Shown: positions 50,401 to 59,228, numbered from the stretch's first letter. The stretch: 64,000 nt of DNA from Acanthamoeba sp. SK_2022b (GCA_027943245.1 JANDJZ010000067.1:43833-107832), one strand, 5' to 3'. Notes: generated by a model not told the origin, from the letters alone. Made by a program: numbers and translations.

Positions 50401-51011
50401 GGCCTCCCTTCCAGCTGATCTATCTCTGACATGTGTTTGCGACAGGCGGTCTCGAGCTCCGTGAGGCCCATGCTACCCTCGTAGTCTGTGGTTGTTACCA
50501 ACCGCCAGTGTGGTGTAACGCCAGGCAAGAAGCAGTTACACGAAGAATGGAGCAGAGGAGGGAAGAAGATTACCTTGCGAGAGCAGACGTGAACCGAGAG
50601 CAGGTGGTAGAAAAGCAGCCAGGCCGAGAAGCCAGTTGGGCAAGTCCTGTGCGAGGTTGTGGCCACTTCCCCCGCCGGGAGTGATCACGAGAGCGTTGAC
50701 CCACTCCAGCCACTCGTCATCGGAAAGATGCTGCCCCACGTGAAGGGCATGGAGGAGGCGCACGAGGCCGGGCCCGTCGAGGGCTTGTGCCAGTTTGTCT
50801 GCCGCAAGGAACTGTGTGATTGTGTCGACCCTGAAGTCTTCGTAATCCTCTGGCGACACTTCCTTAAGCTCGTTGAGCTCGTCCAGCAACGCCTCCTGGG
50901 CTTCTTTGGCAGCCTGCACAGCCACATGCACCTGACGTCAGACCCTTGAATTGAACTGCACGCTGAAAGGTACAGAATTACTCCACGCACCAACTCAGGT
51001 TGGGGCTCCAT

Positions 51012-51490
51012 TGAGTTGCAGATCTCTTATACGAGCAGCGTGGCCCTCCTTCGTCAAGTCTGTGAAGTAAATCGAATCGCAGTGCCCTGTCCGTAACTTG
51101 TTGTCAGTCTTGACCTCATCGTGCCAATTCCAGGCCTGTTCGAAGGGCATCTTCGCCCGAAACCTACCTAAAATGCGAAAAAATGTAAAGAAAAGGAAAA
51201 AGAAATATGAGCCTTGGTGCTGGGTTTTGTCAGGCAGAAAGCTGGTAAGTGGCCCATGACGGAACTGGCACCTGTATTCCGTAAAGCTGTTGGTTTGAAG
51301 CCCCCAGTTGTGGCCATGTGCGTTGGTTGATACGTCTTAACGTTGGGAGGCGCCCCACACGATGTTGGTTTTTCAGAAGCCCACATTTCGGCCAATTCTG
51401 GTCTGGGAGTAGTGGATTTCGCTCTGAAAACTAAGTCTTTTGTGGGTCGCCCCCCAACGTTATTCAGGCCATGTTACAACCTAACTTTCC
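51012..51490. other. Upstream flank of copy B
   Basis: No gene seen. 51012-51316 is shared (inverted) with 61086-61373 upstream of copy C and includes the conserved block at 51151-51164. 51317-51490 is unique to this side. Confidence 0.7.
51151..51164 (-). promoter_or_regulatory. Conserved upstream block of copy B
   Basis: GGTTTCGGGCGAAG on the minus strand, about 140 bases upstream of the start codon; same block as at 10013 and 61226. Confidence 0.35.
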
Positions 51491-51492
51491 CT

Positions 51493-51761
51493 TCATGCAA
51501 GTTGATGTGACAGGCAAGGGCACGGCTTGAAGAAGGAAAGTGGTGTCGTCGAACCCTTCCTCTTCTTGCCCAGTGCTTTGACTCCAGGTCCCTCCCGCAG
51601 TGATGAGCAGTTCCAGACCTGGGAACACCTGTTGATGGTAGTTGCGCGTTGGTTACCTGAACATGCTAAGCATGAGATAAGGCAGCCATCGTTGTACCTC
51701 GGTGTGTGGAAGATGGATCAAGTTGTCACGCGCCCGGTCCAGATGAGTTTTGGCTGCCCTG
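51493..51761 (-). pseudogene. 3' part of a gene interrupted by the copia element (PAS-like stretch continues here)
   Basis: On the minus strand, downstream of the element, the reading resumes as VNRAAKTHLDRARDNLIHLP then TEVQRWLPYLMLSMF, a 25-base intron-like gap (GTAACC..CAACAG, 51656-51629), then a Lys-rich tail and stop at 51493. Joined to the other side of the insertion, LVALVDWEGTLLFVN meets VNRAAKTHL, which resembles the central strand and helix of a PAS domain (G-x-I-x-FVNRAAE). The family call is tentative. The gap is short for an intron and may instead be coding in another form. Confidence 0.4.
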
Positions 51762-51766
51762 TTCAC
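51762..51766. other. Target-site duplication, left copy (TTCAC)
   Basis: Five bases TTCAC precede the 5' LTR and are repeated directly after the 3' LTR at 56856-56860, as expected for a copia integrase cut. Confidence 0.9.
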
Positions 51767-52043
51767 TGTTGGACGGGGCCCAGAGTCCAGAGAGCCAGAG
51801 GTCGTGGCAGCCAGCCACGACATGATCCCTCCGGACGTTCTGGGAGCCAGACTCCCAGAGTCGACTGAGTCGACAACCTCCATCCAATCCACTCTCGCGC
51901 CTGTTCCTTTTAAGGAACAGGCAATCGTTCTTTATTCCTTTGTTCACTCTCTGCGCGTTACACAATAAACCGTACACACCTCATACATAGCCGTCCCTGA
52001 CCGCACCGGTCAGTAGCACAGCTCCAACACTCGCTCTGCAACA
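51767..52043 (+). repeat. 5' LTR of the copia element
   Basis: 277 bases, TGTTGGACGG...CTCTGCAACA, with perfect 5-base terminal inverted repeats. It contains a TTTTAAGG TATA-like stretch at about 51909 and AATAAA at about 51964, suitable as promoter and polyadenylation signals. Confidence 0.95.
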
Positions 52044-52056
52044 GGTTATGGGCCCA
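52044..52056 (+). promoter_or_regulatory. Primer-binding site matching the anticodon arm of initiator tRNA-Met
   Basis: GGTTATGGGCCCA begins at the first base after the LTR. Its reverse complement TGGGCCCATAACC is the conserved anticodon stem-loop of eukaryotic initiator tRNA-Met (CAU anticodon). This is the half-tRNA priming used by Drosophila copia, rather than pairing to the tRNA 3' end. Confidence 0.85.
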
Positions 52057-52177
52057 CGTGCCCGTACGGCCTGAACGACGCTACCACCACACCTTCGCTG
52101 ATCGACCGTTTGAACCCGCCGCGTACCACTACCCGGCGACGTCCTCAGCACTCTCGGGACAACCTATCACGTTCGTC

Positions 52178-55100
52178 ATGAACAAGCCGCGGATTCCTCT
52201 TCTCCAATCATCTGGAGATTTCCGCATTTGGAAAGCCCGGGTCCTCAGTCTCCTTCAGTCAAAGGGACTTGGAGGCTACGCCACCGGTGTCAACGTCCGT
52301 CCTGTCGGCAAGCTCGCCAACACCGAGCCGGACCACTCTGTCGAGGCCCGCAAGCTGGAGTTCGATCTCCAGTCCGAGCAGGCGCTCGGCATCATCAAGA
52401 CGCTGGTCCATCCCAGCCTCCTTCCTCATGTCGAGTACGCCTCGACTCCCAAGGCTGCTCTCGACGCTCTTGCCAAAGAGCTCGAGACCAGTGGCGTCAG
52501 TCACTTCCTCGCCGCCATGACCAAGCTCTTCTCCACCGTGAAGAAGCCTGGTCAGTCAGTGGCCGCTTACCTCGCCGAAATCGACGAGCGCACAAAGACG
52601 GCCTTCCCCGATGTCCGTCGCGAGCTCAACGACGCCCTCGCTCTCATCAACGCTCGGCGTGATGAGGACGACGTCGAACTCGAACTGCAAGAGGACGACA
52701 GCCTCCTCGTCCAAGACATCATTCGATGCATCGTCCAGAAGATGGTCCTCGCGATCACCCTCACTGGACTTCCTCCCGAGTACGACGTCACGAAGGCCAT
52801 CATCTCCGATTGGCCGACTATCGACATCCATCGGGCTAGAGCCAAGCTTCGAGAACGAGAGGACGAGATCTCCCTCGAAGAACAAGGCCTCCTACCCGCT
52901 ACCGACAAGGCGCTCCACGTGCATGATCGCAAGCGCCGTTCCAAGCAGCAACGTCGACCCGAGCCTAATCGGGCTGAAGGGAGCTCAGCTCCTAAGCCCA
53001 CGGCTCAACAGACCGGCTCCACCTACTGCCGGTACTGTCGCGAGAAGGGACACCTCATCGACAACTGCCCCAAGAGGAAGAAGCGCAATGACAACGCCAG
53101 CTGCGCGTCTGACCGTTCTTCAGAATCAGACGAGAAGCCTGTTCTGCTGACCGTCGACGACGATGATGTCGCCTACACCGCCACGAACGACAGTACCTCC
53201 ATCTGGTACCTTGATTCAGGGGCGACGGCGCACATGACGGCCAAGCGCGACCTCTACTCACACTACGTCCCGCTCGACGACCACCACGTGACGCTCGGCG
53301 ACAACTCCCGTGTCCGTGCCCTCGGCCGCGGCACCATCGATGCTGTCCACTACATCGACGGCCAACCTGTGCCGCTCAAGCTGCGCAACGTGCTTCATGT
53401 GCCAAGTCTGGCCAAGAGTCTCATCTCCACGGCCAGACTCACGCAGTCCAACCTATCCACCGAGATAGGTCCCGATGGCTGTCGAGTCTTCAAAGCAGGC
53501 TCCGGCCGTACCGTCCTTCGGCCAATCCAGCTCGGCCGAATGCTTGTCGTGACGCTCGATTCCGACCTTGGCAAGGCCGACCACGCCTGCACCGTCAAGA
53601 GCGCGCCGGTCACCCTCGACACTCTTCATCGGCGCTTCGGGCACGTCAACGAGGAAGCTCTCAAGGCCGCCGCTAAGGCCAACGGCATCTCTACCTCCGC
53701 CGGCCGCGTTGAGCAGTGCGAAGCCTGCATCAAAGGCAAGCACACGCGCTCACCCATCGGCATCGGCCCAGCGCCGCGCGTGACGGCTCCCATGGAGCTC
53801 ATCCACTCCGACATCTGCGGCCCCTTTGAGGTCCCCACCAACAGGGGCGGCCTCTACTACATCTCCTTCAGAGACGACGCGACCCGCTTCACTGCCGTCT
53901 ACTTGCTCAAGCGCAAGAGTCAGGCTGCAGACGCCCTCGAGGAGTTCCTTCGTGCCGCGCCCCGCGACTACTCCTGCCTCCGTCTTCGATCCGACCAAGG
54001 CGGCGAGTACATGGGCAAGCGCTTCCAAGCTGTGCTCAAGAAGCACCGCATCGCGCACGAGCCGACGGCACCCTACACGCCAGAGCACAACGGCGTTGCC
54101 GAACGCTTCAACAGGACCGCGCTCAATATGACGCGCACCTTCCTCGCTCAGTCTGGCCTGGACCGGCCCTTCTGGGGAGAAGCTCTACGCACGGCCGTCT
54201 ACGTGCTGAACCGGCTTCCCAACAAGAAGACTGGTCGCTCTCCTCTCGAGGTCTGGAGTAACACCAAGCCGCGACTCAACCAGCTTCGCACCTTCGGCTG
54301 CCGCGCCTACGTCCTCGACCAGCGCGGCCGCGGCAAGCTTTCAGACCGGGCTCGAGCCGCCACCTACCTCGGGCCTGCCGACGACCACTCGGGCAACCAC
54401 CGCCTCATCATGGACGACTCCAAGGTCATCGTCACCGCCCGTGACGTCGTCTTCCAAGAGGCCGTTATGCCCGCCCGTCTCGTCACCAACGCCAAGGCCA
54501 TCACTACTGCGGAACCGACCAAGCCGGTCAACGCCAAGGTGACCTCACTGGCCAAGCCATCCAGCAAGGCCAAGTTTGAGGCCGACGTCTACGATGACCT
54601 TCCTGAGCTTCTAGACGACTCAGACAGCGACAGCGACAACGATGACGCTCCGCATCGCGCACGCCAGTCCATCAACAGTCACGCTGAGCCGCCTACTAAG
54701 CCAGCTGACAAGCCGGCTCCTCCATCGGTCGCCAAGCCTCGCTACGCCAAGCGCACGCACGGCAAGAAGGCGACCACCAGCTCCACCAGTGGCGACTCCT
54801 CTACGGCGTCCACGTCCTCCTCCTCTTCAACTTCCTCTTCCTCCTCCACCGCGCCACCCGCCAACGCTTCGCCGTCGAGGGGCGAAGACAGCAGCAACGG
54901 CTCAGTCCAGCTACGGCGCTCAACGAGGAAGATCAAGCCCAACGTTCGACTCATCGACCACGCCAGCGTCGCTTCCGACAATGCCATCATGACGCCGAAC
55001 TCCTACTCCGAGGCCATCGAGAGCCCTCAAGCCCACAACTGGCGGCTCGCCCTCGACGAGGAGTACCGGGCCATCGTCCAGAATGAGACCTACGTGCTCT

Positions 55101-56572
55101 GCCCCTTACCTAAGGGGCGCAAGGCCATCAAGTCCAAGTGGTGCTTCAAGCTGAAGCGCCATGCCGACGGCTCGATCGACCGTTACAAGGCGCGCTGGGT
55201 AGCCAAGGGCTTCACCCAGCGCCACGGCATCGACTACGACGTCATCTTCGCGCCCGTCCTCCGCTTCGACGACCTCCGCATCCTGCTCGTGTGGGCGGTC
55301 ATCCTCGACTACGACCTCCACATCGTCGACGTCATGGGCGCCTTCCTCCAGTCCAACATCAACCACGAGAGCTACGTCGAGCAGCCCGAAGGCTACGTCG
55401 ATCCACAGCACCCGGACTGGGTCTGCAGACTGCAGAAGTGCCTCTACGGCCTCAAGCAGTCACCCTACGAATGGAACCAGACGCTTGACAAGCATCTACG
55501 CGCGTCCGGCTTCACTCCTACCACCATCGATCCGTGCCTCTACTACTCCGATTCGACAGGCCGCCGTTCCTTCATCGGCGTCTACGTTGACGACTGCACG
55601 ATCCTCGCCGACACGCACGAGATCGATCCGATCAAGCGTGTCCTGGCCGAAGCCTTCCCTATCAAGGACCTCGGCCCGGCCAAGTCGATCCTCGGTCTCG
55701 AGATAATTCGAGACCGAGAACGCGGCCTTCTCTTCACCCTCCAGCGCGGCAAGATTGACGAGATCCTGGCGGACTTCAATATGTCTTCTGCCAAGGCCGT
55801 CGACACGCCGATGACGGTCAACGTTGACCTTCCCAAGCTCGAGAAGGTCGACCCTGAGGCTGCCGGTTTCCCCTTCCATCGTGCCATCGGGATGCTACTC
55901 TATCTCGCACGGACCTCCCGGCCGGACATTCTCTACGCGGTGACGAGGCTCAGCCAACACTCAACCGCCTACGGCCCGGTCCACGTCGCGGCGATCAAGA
56001 GGGTCATGCGGTACCTTATCGGTACACGCGACCTAGCGACCTGCTATGACAAGGCCTGCGGACACCCGGACGACGCCTCCTCGCTCCTGCCCATCGGCTA
56101 CGCAGACGCCGACTGGGGCAACGATACCTCGAGGCGGTCCATGACCGGCGTCATCTTCACCCTCGGTGGCAGTCCAGTAACCTGGACCACGCAGACGCAG
56201 AAGTGCGTCGCGCTCTCCAGCACCGAGGCCGAACTCAACGCTCTCTCCGAAGGCGCCAAGCAGGCGCTCTACCTTCGCCGCCTGATGCCGACCTTCACCG
56301 GGCCTGTTAACGTGCCGGTCGACCTCTACAACGACAATCAGAGCGCGCTGGCTCTGATTAACGGCGACCGCGCGGTCTACCAGGGCCGCATGAAGCACTA
56401 CGACATCAAGCTCGCCCATCTTCGCGATTCTACGGCTCAAGGCCTTATCGCGACCAGCTACTGTCCGACGAACGACATGCCGGCCGACCTTCTGACGAAG
56501 CCACTTCCACGCGAGAAGCTTCAGCGCCTCATCGGCCTTCTCGGCATGACGAACGCCCCTACGCTCGAGTGA
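52178..56572 (+). CDS. Ty1/copia gag-pol polyprotein, 1,464 residues
   Basis: First in-frame ATG is 52178; the frame is open back to 52058 without ATG. Gag-like N-terminus (WKARVLSLLQSKGL) is followed by a CCHC knuckle (C284, C287, H292, C297). Protease site is WYLDSGA (D346). A pre-integrase HHCC region has LHRRFGHV and CEACIKGKHTRSP. Integrase core is D545, D606 and E642, giving the canonical D,D(35)E spacing. A Ser/Thr-rich disordered linker runs to about 930. Reverse transcriptase has KARWVAKGFTQ, LYGLKQSP and YVDD (1136-1139). RNase H has DADWG (D1310), STEAE, YNDNQSA and ADLLTKPLP. Stop at 56572 lies 6 bases before the 3' LTR. There are no stops or frameshifts, so it is potentially active. 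Confidence 0.96.
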   Translation: MNKPRIPLLQSSGDFRIWKARVLSLLQSKGLGGYATGVNVRPVGKLANTEPDHSVEARKLEFDLQSEQALGIIKTLVHPSLLPHVEYASTPKAALDALAKELETSGVSHFLAAMTKLFSTVKKPGQSVAAYLAEIDERTKTAFPDVRRELNDALALINARRDEDDVELELQEDDSLLVQDIIRCIVQKMVLAITLTGLPPEYDVTKAIISDWPTIDIHRARAKLREREDEISLEEQGLLPATDKALHVHDRKRRSKQQRRPEPNRAEGSSAPKPTAQQTGSTYCRYCREKGHLIDNCPKRKKRNDNASCASDRSSESDEKPVLLTVDDDDVAYTATNDSTSIWYLDSGATAHMTAKRDLYSHYVPLDDHHVTLGDNSRVRALGRGTIDAVHYIDGQPVPLKLRNVLHVPSLAKSLISTARLTQSNLSTEIGPDGCRVFKAGSGRTVLRPIQLGRMLVVTLDSDLGKADHACTVKSAPVTLDTLHRRFGHVNEEALKAAAKANGISTSAGRVEQCEACIKGKHTRSPIGIGPAPRVTAPMELIHSDICGPFEVPTNRGGLYYISFRDDATRFTAVYLLKRKSQAADALEEFLRAAPRDYSCLRLRSDQGGEYMGKRFQAVLKKHRIAHEPTAPYTPEHNGVAERFNRTALNMTRTFLAQSGLDRPFWGEALRTAVYVLNRLPNKKTGRSPLEVWSNTKPRLNQLRTFGCRAYVLDQRGRGKLSDRARAATYLGPADDHSGNHRLIMDDSKVIVTARDVVFQEAVMPARLVTNAKAITTAEPTKPVNAKVTSLAKPSSKAKFEADVYDDLPELLDDSDSDSDNDDAPHRARQSINSHAEPPTKPADKPAPPSVAKPRYAKRTHGKKATTSSTSGDSSTASTSSSSSTSSSSSTAPPANASPSRGEDSSNGSVQLRRSTRKIKPNVRLIDHASVASDNAIMTPNSYSEAIESPQAHNWRLALDEEYRAIVQNETYVLCPLPKGRKAIKSKWCFKLKRHADGSIDRYKARWVAKGFTQRHGIDYDVIFAPVLRFDDLRILLVWAVILDYDLHIVDVMGAFLQSNINHESYVEQPEGYVDPQHPDWVCRLQKCLYGLKQSPYEWNQTLDKHLRASGFTPTTIDPCLYYSDSTGRRSFIGVYVDDCTILADTHEIDPIKRVLAEAFPIKDLGPAKSILGLEIIRDRERGLLFTLQRGKIDEILADFNMSSAKAVDTPMTVNVDLPKLEKVDPEAAGFPFHRAIGMLLYLARTSRPDILYAVTRLSQHSTAYGPVHVAAIKRVMRYLIGTRDLATCYDKACGHPDDASSLLPIGYADADWGNDTSRRSMTGVIFTLGGSPVTWTTQTQKCVALSSTEAELNALSEGAKQALYLRRLMPTFTGPVNVPVDLYNDNQSALALINGDRAVYQGRMKHYDIKLAHLRDSTAQGLIATSYCPTNDMPADLLTKPLPREKLQRLIGLLGMTNAPTLE

Positions 56573-56578
56573 GGGGCG
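56566..56578 (+). promoter_or_regulatory. Polypurine tract before the 3' LTR
   Basis: GAGTGAGGGGCG overlaps the gag-pol stop codon and abuts the LTR. It is short and imperfect, but correctly placed for plus-strand priming. Confidence 0.6.
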
Positions 56579-56855
56579 TGTTGGACGGGGCCCAGAGTCC
56601 AGAGAGCCAGAGGTCGTGGCAGCCAGCCACGACATGATCCCTCCGGACGTTCTGGGAGCCAGACTCCCAGAGTCGACTGAGTCGACAACCTCCATCCAAT
56701 CCACTCTCGCGCCTGTTCCTTTTAAGGAACAGGCAATCGTTCTTTATTCCTTTGTTCACTCTCTGCGCGTTACACAATAAACCGTACACACCTCATACAT
56801 AGCCGTCCCTGACCGCACCGGTCAGTAGCACAGCTCCAACACTCGCTCTGCAACA
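56579..56855 (+). repeat. 3' LTR of the copia element
   Basis: 277 bases, read as identical to the 5' LTR. Confidence 0.95.
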
Positions 56856-56860
56856 TTCAC
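56856..56860. other. Target-site duplication, right copy (TTCAC)
   Basis: Direct repeat of 51762-51766. Confidence 0.9.
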
Positions 56861-57295
56861 AAACAACAGAGTGCCCTCCCAGTCCACCAGCGCAACCAAC
56901 ACGCCCATCGAGTCAAAAGTCCTCGTGACGCTCTCGGGAAAGTCCCTTGCTTCTTGCGGAGGTGTAGGACCACGTGTCCGCCTCCTTCCTTGACGGCCTA
57001 TTGTCGTAACCGTATTTGTCAGCCAGCTGCATGAGGCCAATCGGCCGAGTTCCTGATGGCGACTTTGGTCTGGTTGCTTGTGGTGTACTTGAGCTTCATC
57101 GGCATGTGCCAGGTCTTCTCGATGAGCTTGTTGATCTATATAGGAGTTAAAAAGTGCCCGTGCGCGCTGATAGAAAGGAAACGAACCTGGACAACTTCTG
57201 CGGTTGCAGGAGCTGCAGAAAAACCCCTATTGCCTCAACTTTGTCTGTGATCAGGTGGAGATTATTTGAGAGCACCTGCAGCGAAGTGAGGAGTC
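56861..57295 (-). pseudogene. 5' part of the gene interrupted by the copia element
   Basis: Minus-strand exon-like pieces read VLSNNLHLITDKVEAIGVFL (57275-57190), then after an ACTCCTATATAG acceptor KLIEKTWHMPMKLKYTTSNQ (57140-57050), then DFPESVTRTFDSMGVLVALV (56955-56880) running into the insertion. Splice joins are not fully resolved. The same pieces occur on the plus strand of the right palindrome arm (60740-61080). No family is recognised except the weak PAS resemblance at the insertion point. Confidence 0.35.
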
Positions 57296-57464
57296 TCACT
57301 AACTGGGTGGTGGGTCGAGAGCAGGCCTATTTGAGCTTCTTTGACCACATGAAGGCGCCTTCCTTTCCCAGCACATTGGTTCGTATCACTCTTCCAGCCT
57401 GAGCGTTTTATTGCTTGTCGTAACTGCCAATCGTGGACGCGCCACTGCACGCGAATCATCAGCC

Positions 57465-58274
57465 GCCTTTGCCGAGGCTCGGGTGGACGGCGCCAGACTT
57501 TTGCACACGGACCACAAGCTCCTATCGTATCTGGGCATCTCGTCCTTCAAGGAGAGGTGCCGCCTCCGCTCCGAAAACGATAGTGGAGGAGGGCTCACTC
57601 TTTGTGTATACACACCAGGAAGACTGTGTTGATGCGGATAGACACTCAAGCAGGAGCACGGAGTGCAGGAGGAGCAGGGCAGAGTTCTGTCCGAAGTGGC
57701 CACTCCTCGGTGGTTGACTGGGGGTGGGAGGCCACACAGGCTCGACATTGGCCGAGTACGTGGTCACGACTTTACCAGCGACGGAGTCGGAGGTGGGCGC
57801 CCTGGGAGGCGCTTCGGTGCTCCTCTGCTGCGAGGAGGACAAGTGGGACGGCGGCCGCCTTGGGCCCTACTCCTACGACCGCCTCCTCCAGGCCATCCTC
57901 GATCGGTGCGTTCCATGATTGGCCGCACACACACACACACAGCATACATACACATATATTTATATATATATATATATACACACACACAAACACACACAGA
58001 CAAACATGCACACGGTAGCTCACCAATGTCATTGTCGGCGTCGGCGACCAGGTACGACCACGTGTTCAAGGAGGCTGGTCAGGTGAGAATCACGTGCGCC
58101 GACATCAGGAAGGGCGGCATGAAGATCAGGAGCGACAGGGACCTCCGCAAGCTCAAGCAGCGAGCCAAGGACCGCCAGGCCAAGGTCGTGGTCCTCAACG
58201 TCACCCGAACGAAGAAGCAGAAGACGGTGACGATGGCGACGGCTACGGCGACACTGAAGCGCCTGATTGGCTAA
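57465..58274 (+). CDS. SAM- and PB1-like domain protein, left copy (5' end unresolved)
   Basis: A SAM-domain C-terminal half is clear: AFAEARVDGARLLHTDHKLL then LGISSFKERCRLR (57465-57560). Downstream, GLGASVLLCCEEDKWD-like sequence and GPYSYDRLLQAILD (57760-57905) splice (donor 57906 GTGCGT, acceptor CGACCAG near 58050) in frame to YDHVFKEAGQVRITCADIRK and KIRSDRDLRKLK, then VVVLNV and a basic tail with stop at 58274. The second part resembles a PB1 domain (OPCA-like D-x-R-x-GG-x-K-I-x-SD-x-DL). SAM plus PB1 suggests a scaffold or signalling adaptor; the family is tentative. The gene converges tail-to-tail with the MCRS1-like gene. Relative to the right arm about 250 bases of possible coding DNA are missing near 57712. 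Confidence 0.5.
57926..57998. repeat. (AC)n and (TA)n tracts in the SAM/PB1 intron
   Basis: ACACAC, TATATATA and again ACACAC runs inside the intron 57906-58050. The whole intron is missing from the right arm. Confidence 0.85.
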
Positions 58275-58342
58275 ACAACTACCGCAACAACAAGCGAAAT
58301 GTACATATGTGAACACGTGTTGGACTCGGCTATGGGGAGGGG

Positions 58343-58683
58343 TCAGGTTGATGAGCCGGCGGCGAGACCCGCCTTGAGCTTGGCGTGCAGGGAGCGATTG
58401 ATGTCGAAGATGAACGCGATTTGCCGCACCTGCACAGAGAGAGAGCGAGAGGGGGGAAGAGAGGAAAGGGGGGAGTCCCGATGCGGTGGCTCGGGTCAGC
58501 AGCTCACACTGCCGCAACAACAACAACCGCGTGAGGCGTCGAAGGCGGCGCACCTCGACGAGACAGCAATGCGGGAGGTGCGTTCGTTTGCCCGTGAGCA
58601 CCGGTCGTCCGTTGACGAACATGGTGGCGCGCCCGACGTTGTGCAGATAGAACTCGCCATCCCGTTTCAGCTTGATCACCGCC

Positions 58684-58758
<75 letters not shown>

Positions 58759-59157
58759 CCATTAGCATGTGTAGACTTGAAATAATCAATTAAACTACCA
58801 ATTAAAATCAAAACAGAAACGGATTGGCTTGGCAGGATCGGGCTCGAACCTGTCTCCGCGAGATCTTGGCTGCGTCGCCCTCTTCGAAGAGGTCCACGTC
58901 CACCACCGCGTCGCCAGCCGTACGGCCCAGCACGATCTGGCCACGCACGCGACACGAGCCAATCCTCACAGGTGAGCCCAACTGCAAGAGTAGAGGATGG
59001 GGAGGAGTGGCGGGCACCTCTTTGCTCTTCATTTCGTAGCGGAGGTGGCGGCCGCGTAGGAGGGCCAGCATCTTGAGCTTCTTCTCGGTCATCAGCTTCA
59101 GCTCCTTTTCCAGCTGCATGATCTGCTGCTCCAGCCGCTCTCCCTCCCGCCAGTAGG
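58343..59157 (-). CDS. MCRS1: MCRS1-like (microspherule protein 1) FHA-domain protein, C-terminal part; 5' exons missing
   Basis: Minus-strand exons: coiled coil YWREGERLEQQIMQLEKELK through LLRGRHLRYEMKSKE (59157-59022), then LGSPVRIGS...LGRTAGDAVVDVDLFEEG-x-AAKISRRQ (58981-58852), a TG-repeat intron, AVIKLKRDGEFYLHNVG and NGRPVLTGKR (58682-58585), and VRQIAFIFDINRSLHAKLKA with stop at 58343. The order LRGR, LGR, DVDLxxEG, KISR-x-Q, G-F-x-N-x-GR, GRPVL, F-x-IN is that of the MCRS1 FHA domain, a phosphopeptide reader found in INO80/NSL-type chromatin complexes (family knowledge). Upstream on this strand lies the mirror arm, not earlier MCRS1 exons, so the gene is cut at the palindrome centre. 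Confidence 0.75.
58684..58757. repeat. (AC)n microsatellite at the left edge of the palindrome centre
   Basis: About 37 AC units; TG on the sense strand of the MCRS1-like gene, ending at its acceptor TGTGTGAAG. Confidence 0.95.
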
Positions 59158-59227
59158 CTGCTCCCACACCCCACACCCGCGCCACACACACCGCAGAGAG
59201 AGAGAGAGAGAGGACAGCAAGGCTGGA

Positions 59228-59228
<1 letters not shown>
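58758..59228. other. Single-copy centre of the small palindrome
   Basis: About 470 bases present once, between the mirrored (AC)n and (TG)n tracts. It holds two MCRS1-like exons on the minus strand, whose reading continues only into the left arm. Confidence 0.8.

Larger units (their letters stand above)
33813..51011 (-). pseudogene. RNF213: RNF213-like copy B, inverted, with two frameshifts
   Basis: Same exon order as copy A on the opposite strand, from ATG at 51011 (MEPQPEL, exon 51011-50991) to the stop at 33813. P-loops GETGCGKT and GKPGSSKT and the RZ finger are present. Two lesions break the frame relative to A. At about 46936-46943 a net 5-base gain creates the stop SSVSSWS* (46929). 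At about 39721-39731 one C is missing from the GCCGCCCGCGCC tract, giving a stop at 39715 after LPRHQPPRRP. Either would truncate the protein, the first after roughly a quarter. There are no other clear breaks and codons elsewhere look constrained, so the copy is young, or the indels are assembly errors. Its CBM20 region (about 49620-49340) is degenerate. Confidence 0.75.
33720..51316 (-). repeat. Inverted-repeat arm B of the RNF213 duplication
   Basis: The whole stretch is the reverse complement of 9990-27920 at the level of gene structure and, over exons 7-22, almost base for base. Its outer 3 kb (48386-51316) is in turn the reverse complement of 61086-64000. Confidence 0.9.
51767..56855 (+). 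mobile_element. Complete Ty1/copia LTR retrotransposon
   Basis: 277-bp LTRs at both ends, starting TGTTG and ending CAACA, flanked by the 5-bp duplication TTCAC. A primer-binding site adjoins the 5' LTR, one long gag-pol frame fills the interior (gag, protease, integrase, RT, RNase H: copia order), and a short purine stretch precedes the 3' LTR. The LTRs look identical base for base and the frame is open, so insertion is recent. The element runs opposite to the interrupted host gene. Confidence 0.96.
56890..58757 (+). repeat. Left arm of the SAM/PB1-MCRS1 palindrome
   Basis: Nearly identical to the reverse complement of 59229-61080, apart from indels. Outer edge is near 56890 (shared up to GGGCGTGTTGGTTGC), inner edge at the (AC)n tract 58684-58757. 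Confidence 0.85.

Noticed and set aside
9990..51316. Palindrome as pure fold-back sequencing artefact
   Set aside because: Arms differ by substitutions, indels and repeat length and by a diverged 5' third, which a single-molecule fold-back would not give. Haplotype mis-joining is still possible.
52044..52060. tRNA-Met gene fragment after the 5' LTR
   Set aside because: Only the anticodon-arm complement is present and it adjoins the LTR, so it is a primer-binding site.
52058..52177. N-terminal extension of the copia polyprotein
   Set aside because: Open but without ATG; the first in-frame ATG is 52178, followed directly by the gag-like region.
57411..57632. WD40-like reading (IGSYDNKTLRL) on the plus strand of the right arm near 60570
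   Set aside because: A single short resemblance out of frame with neighbouring exons and antisense to the SAM reading; no further repeats.
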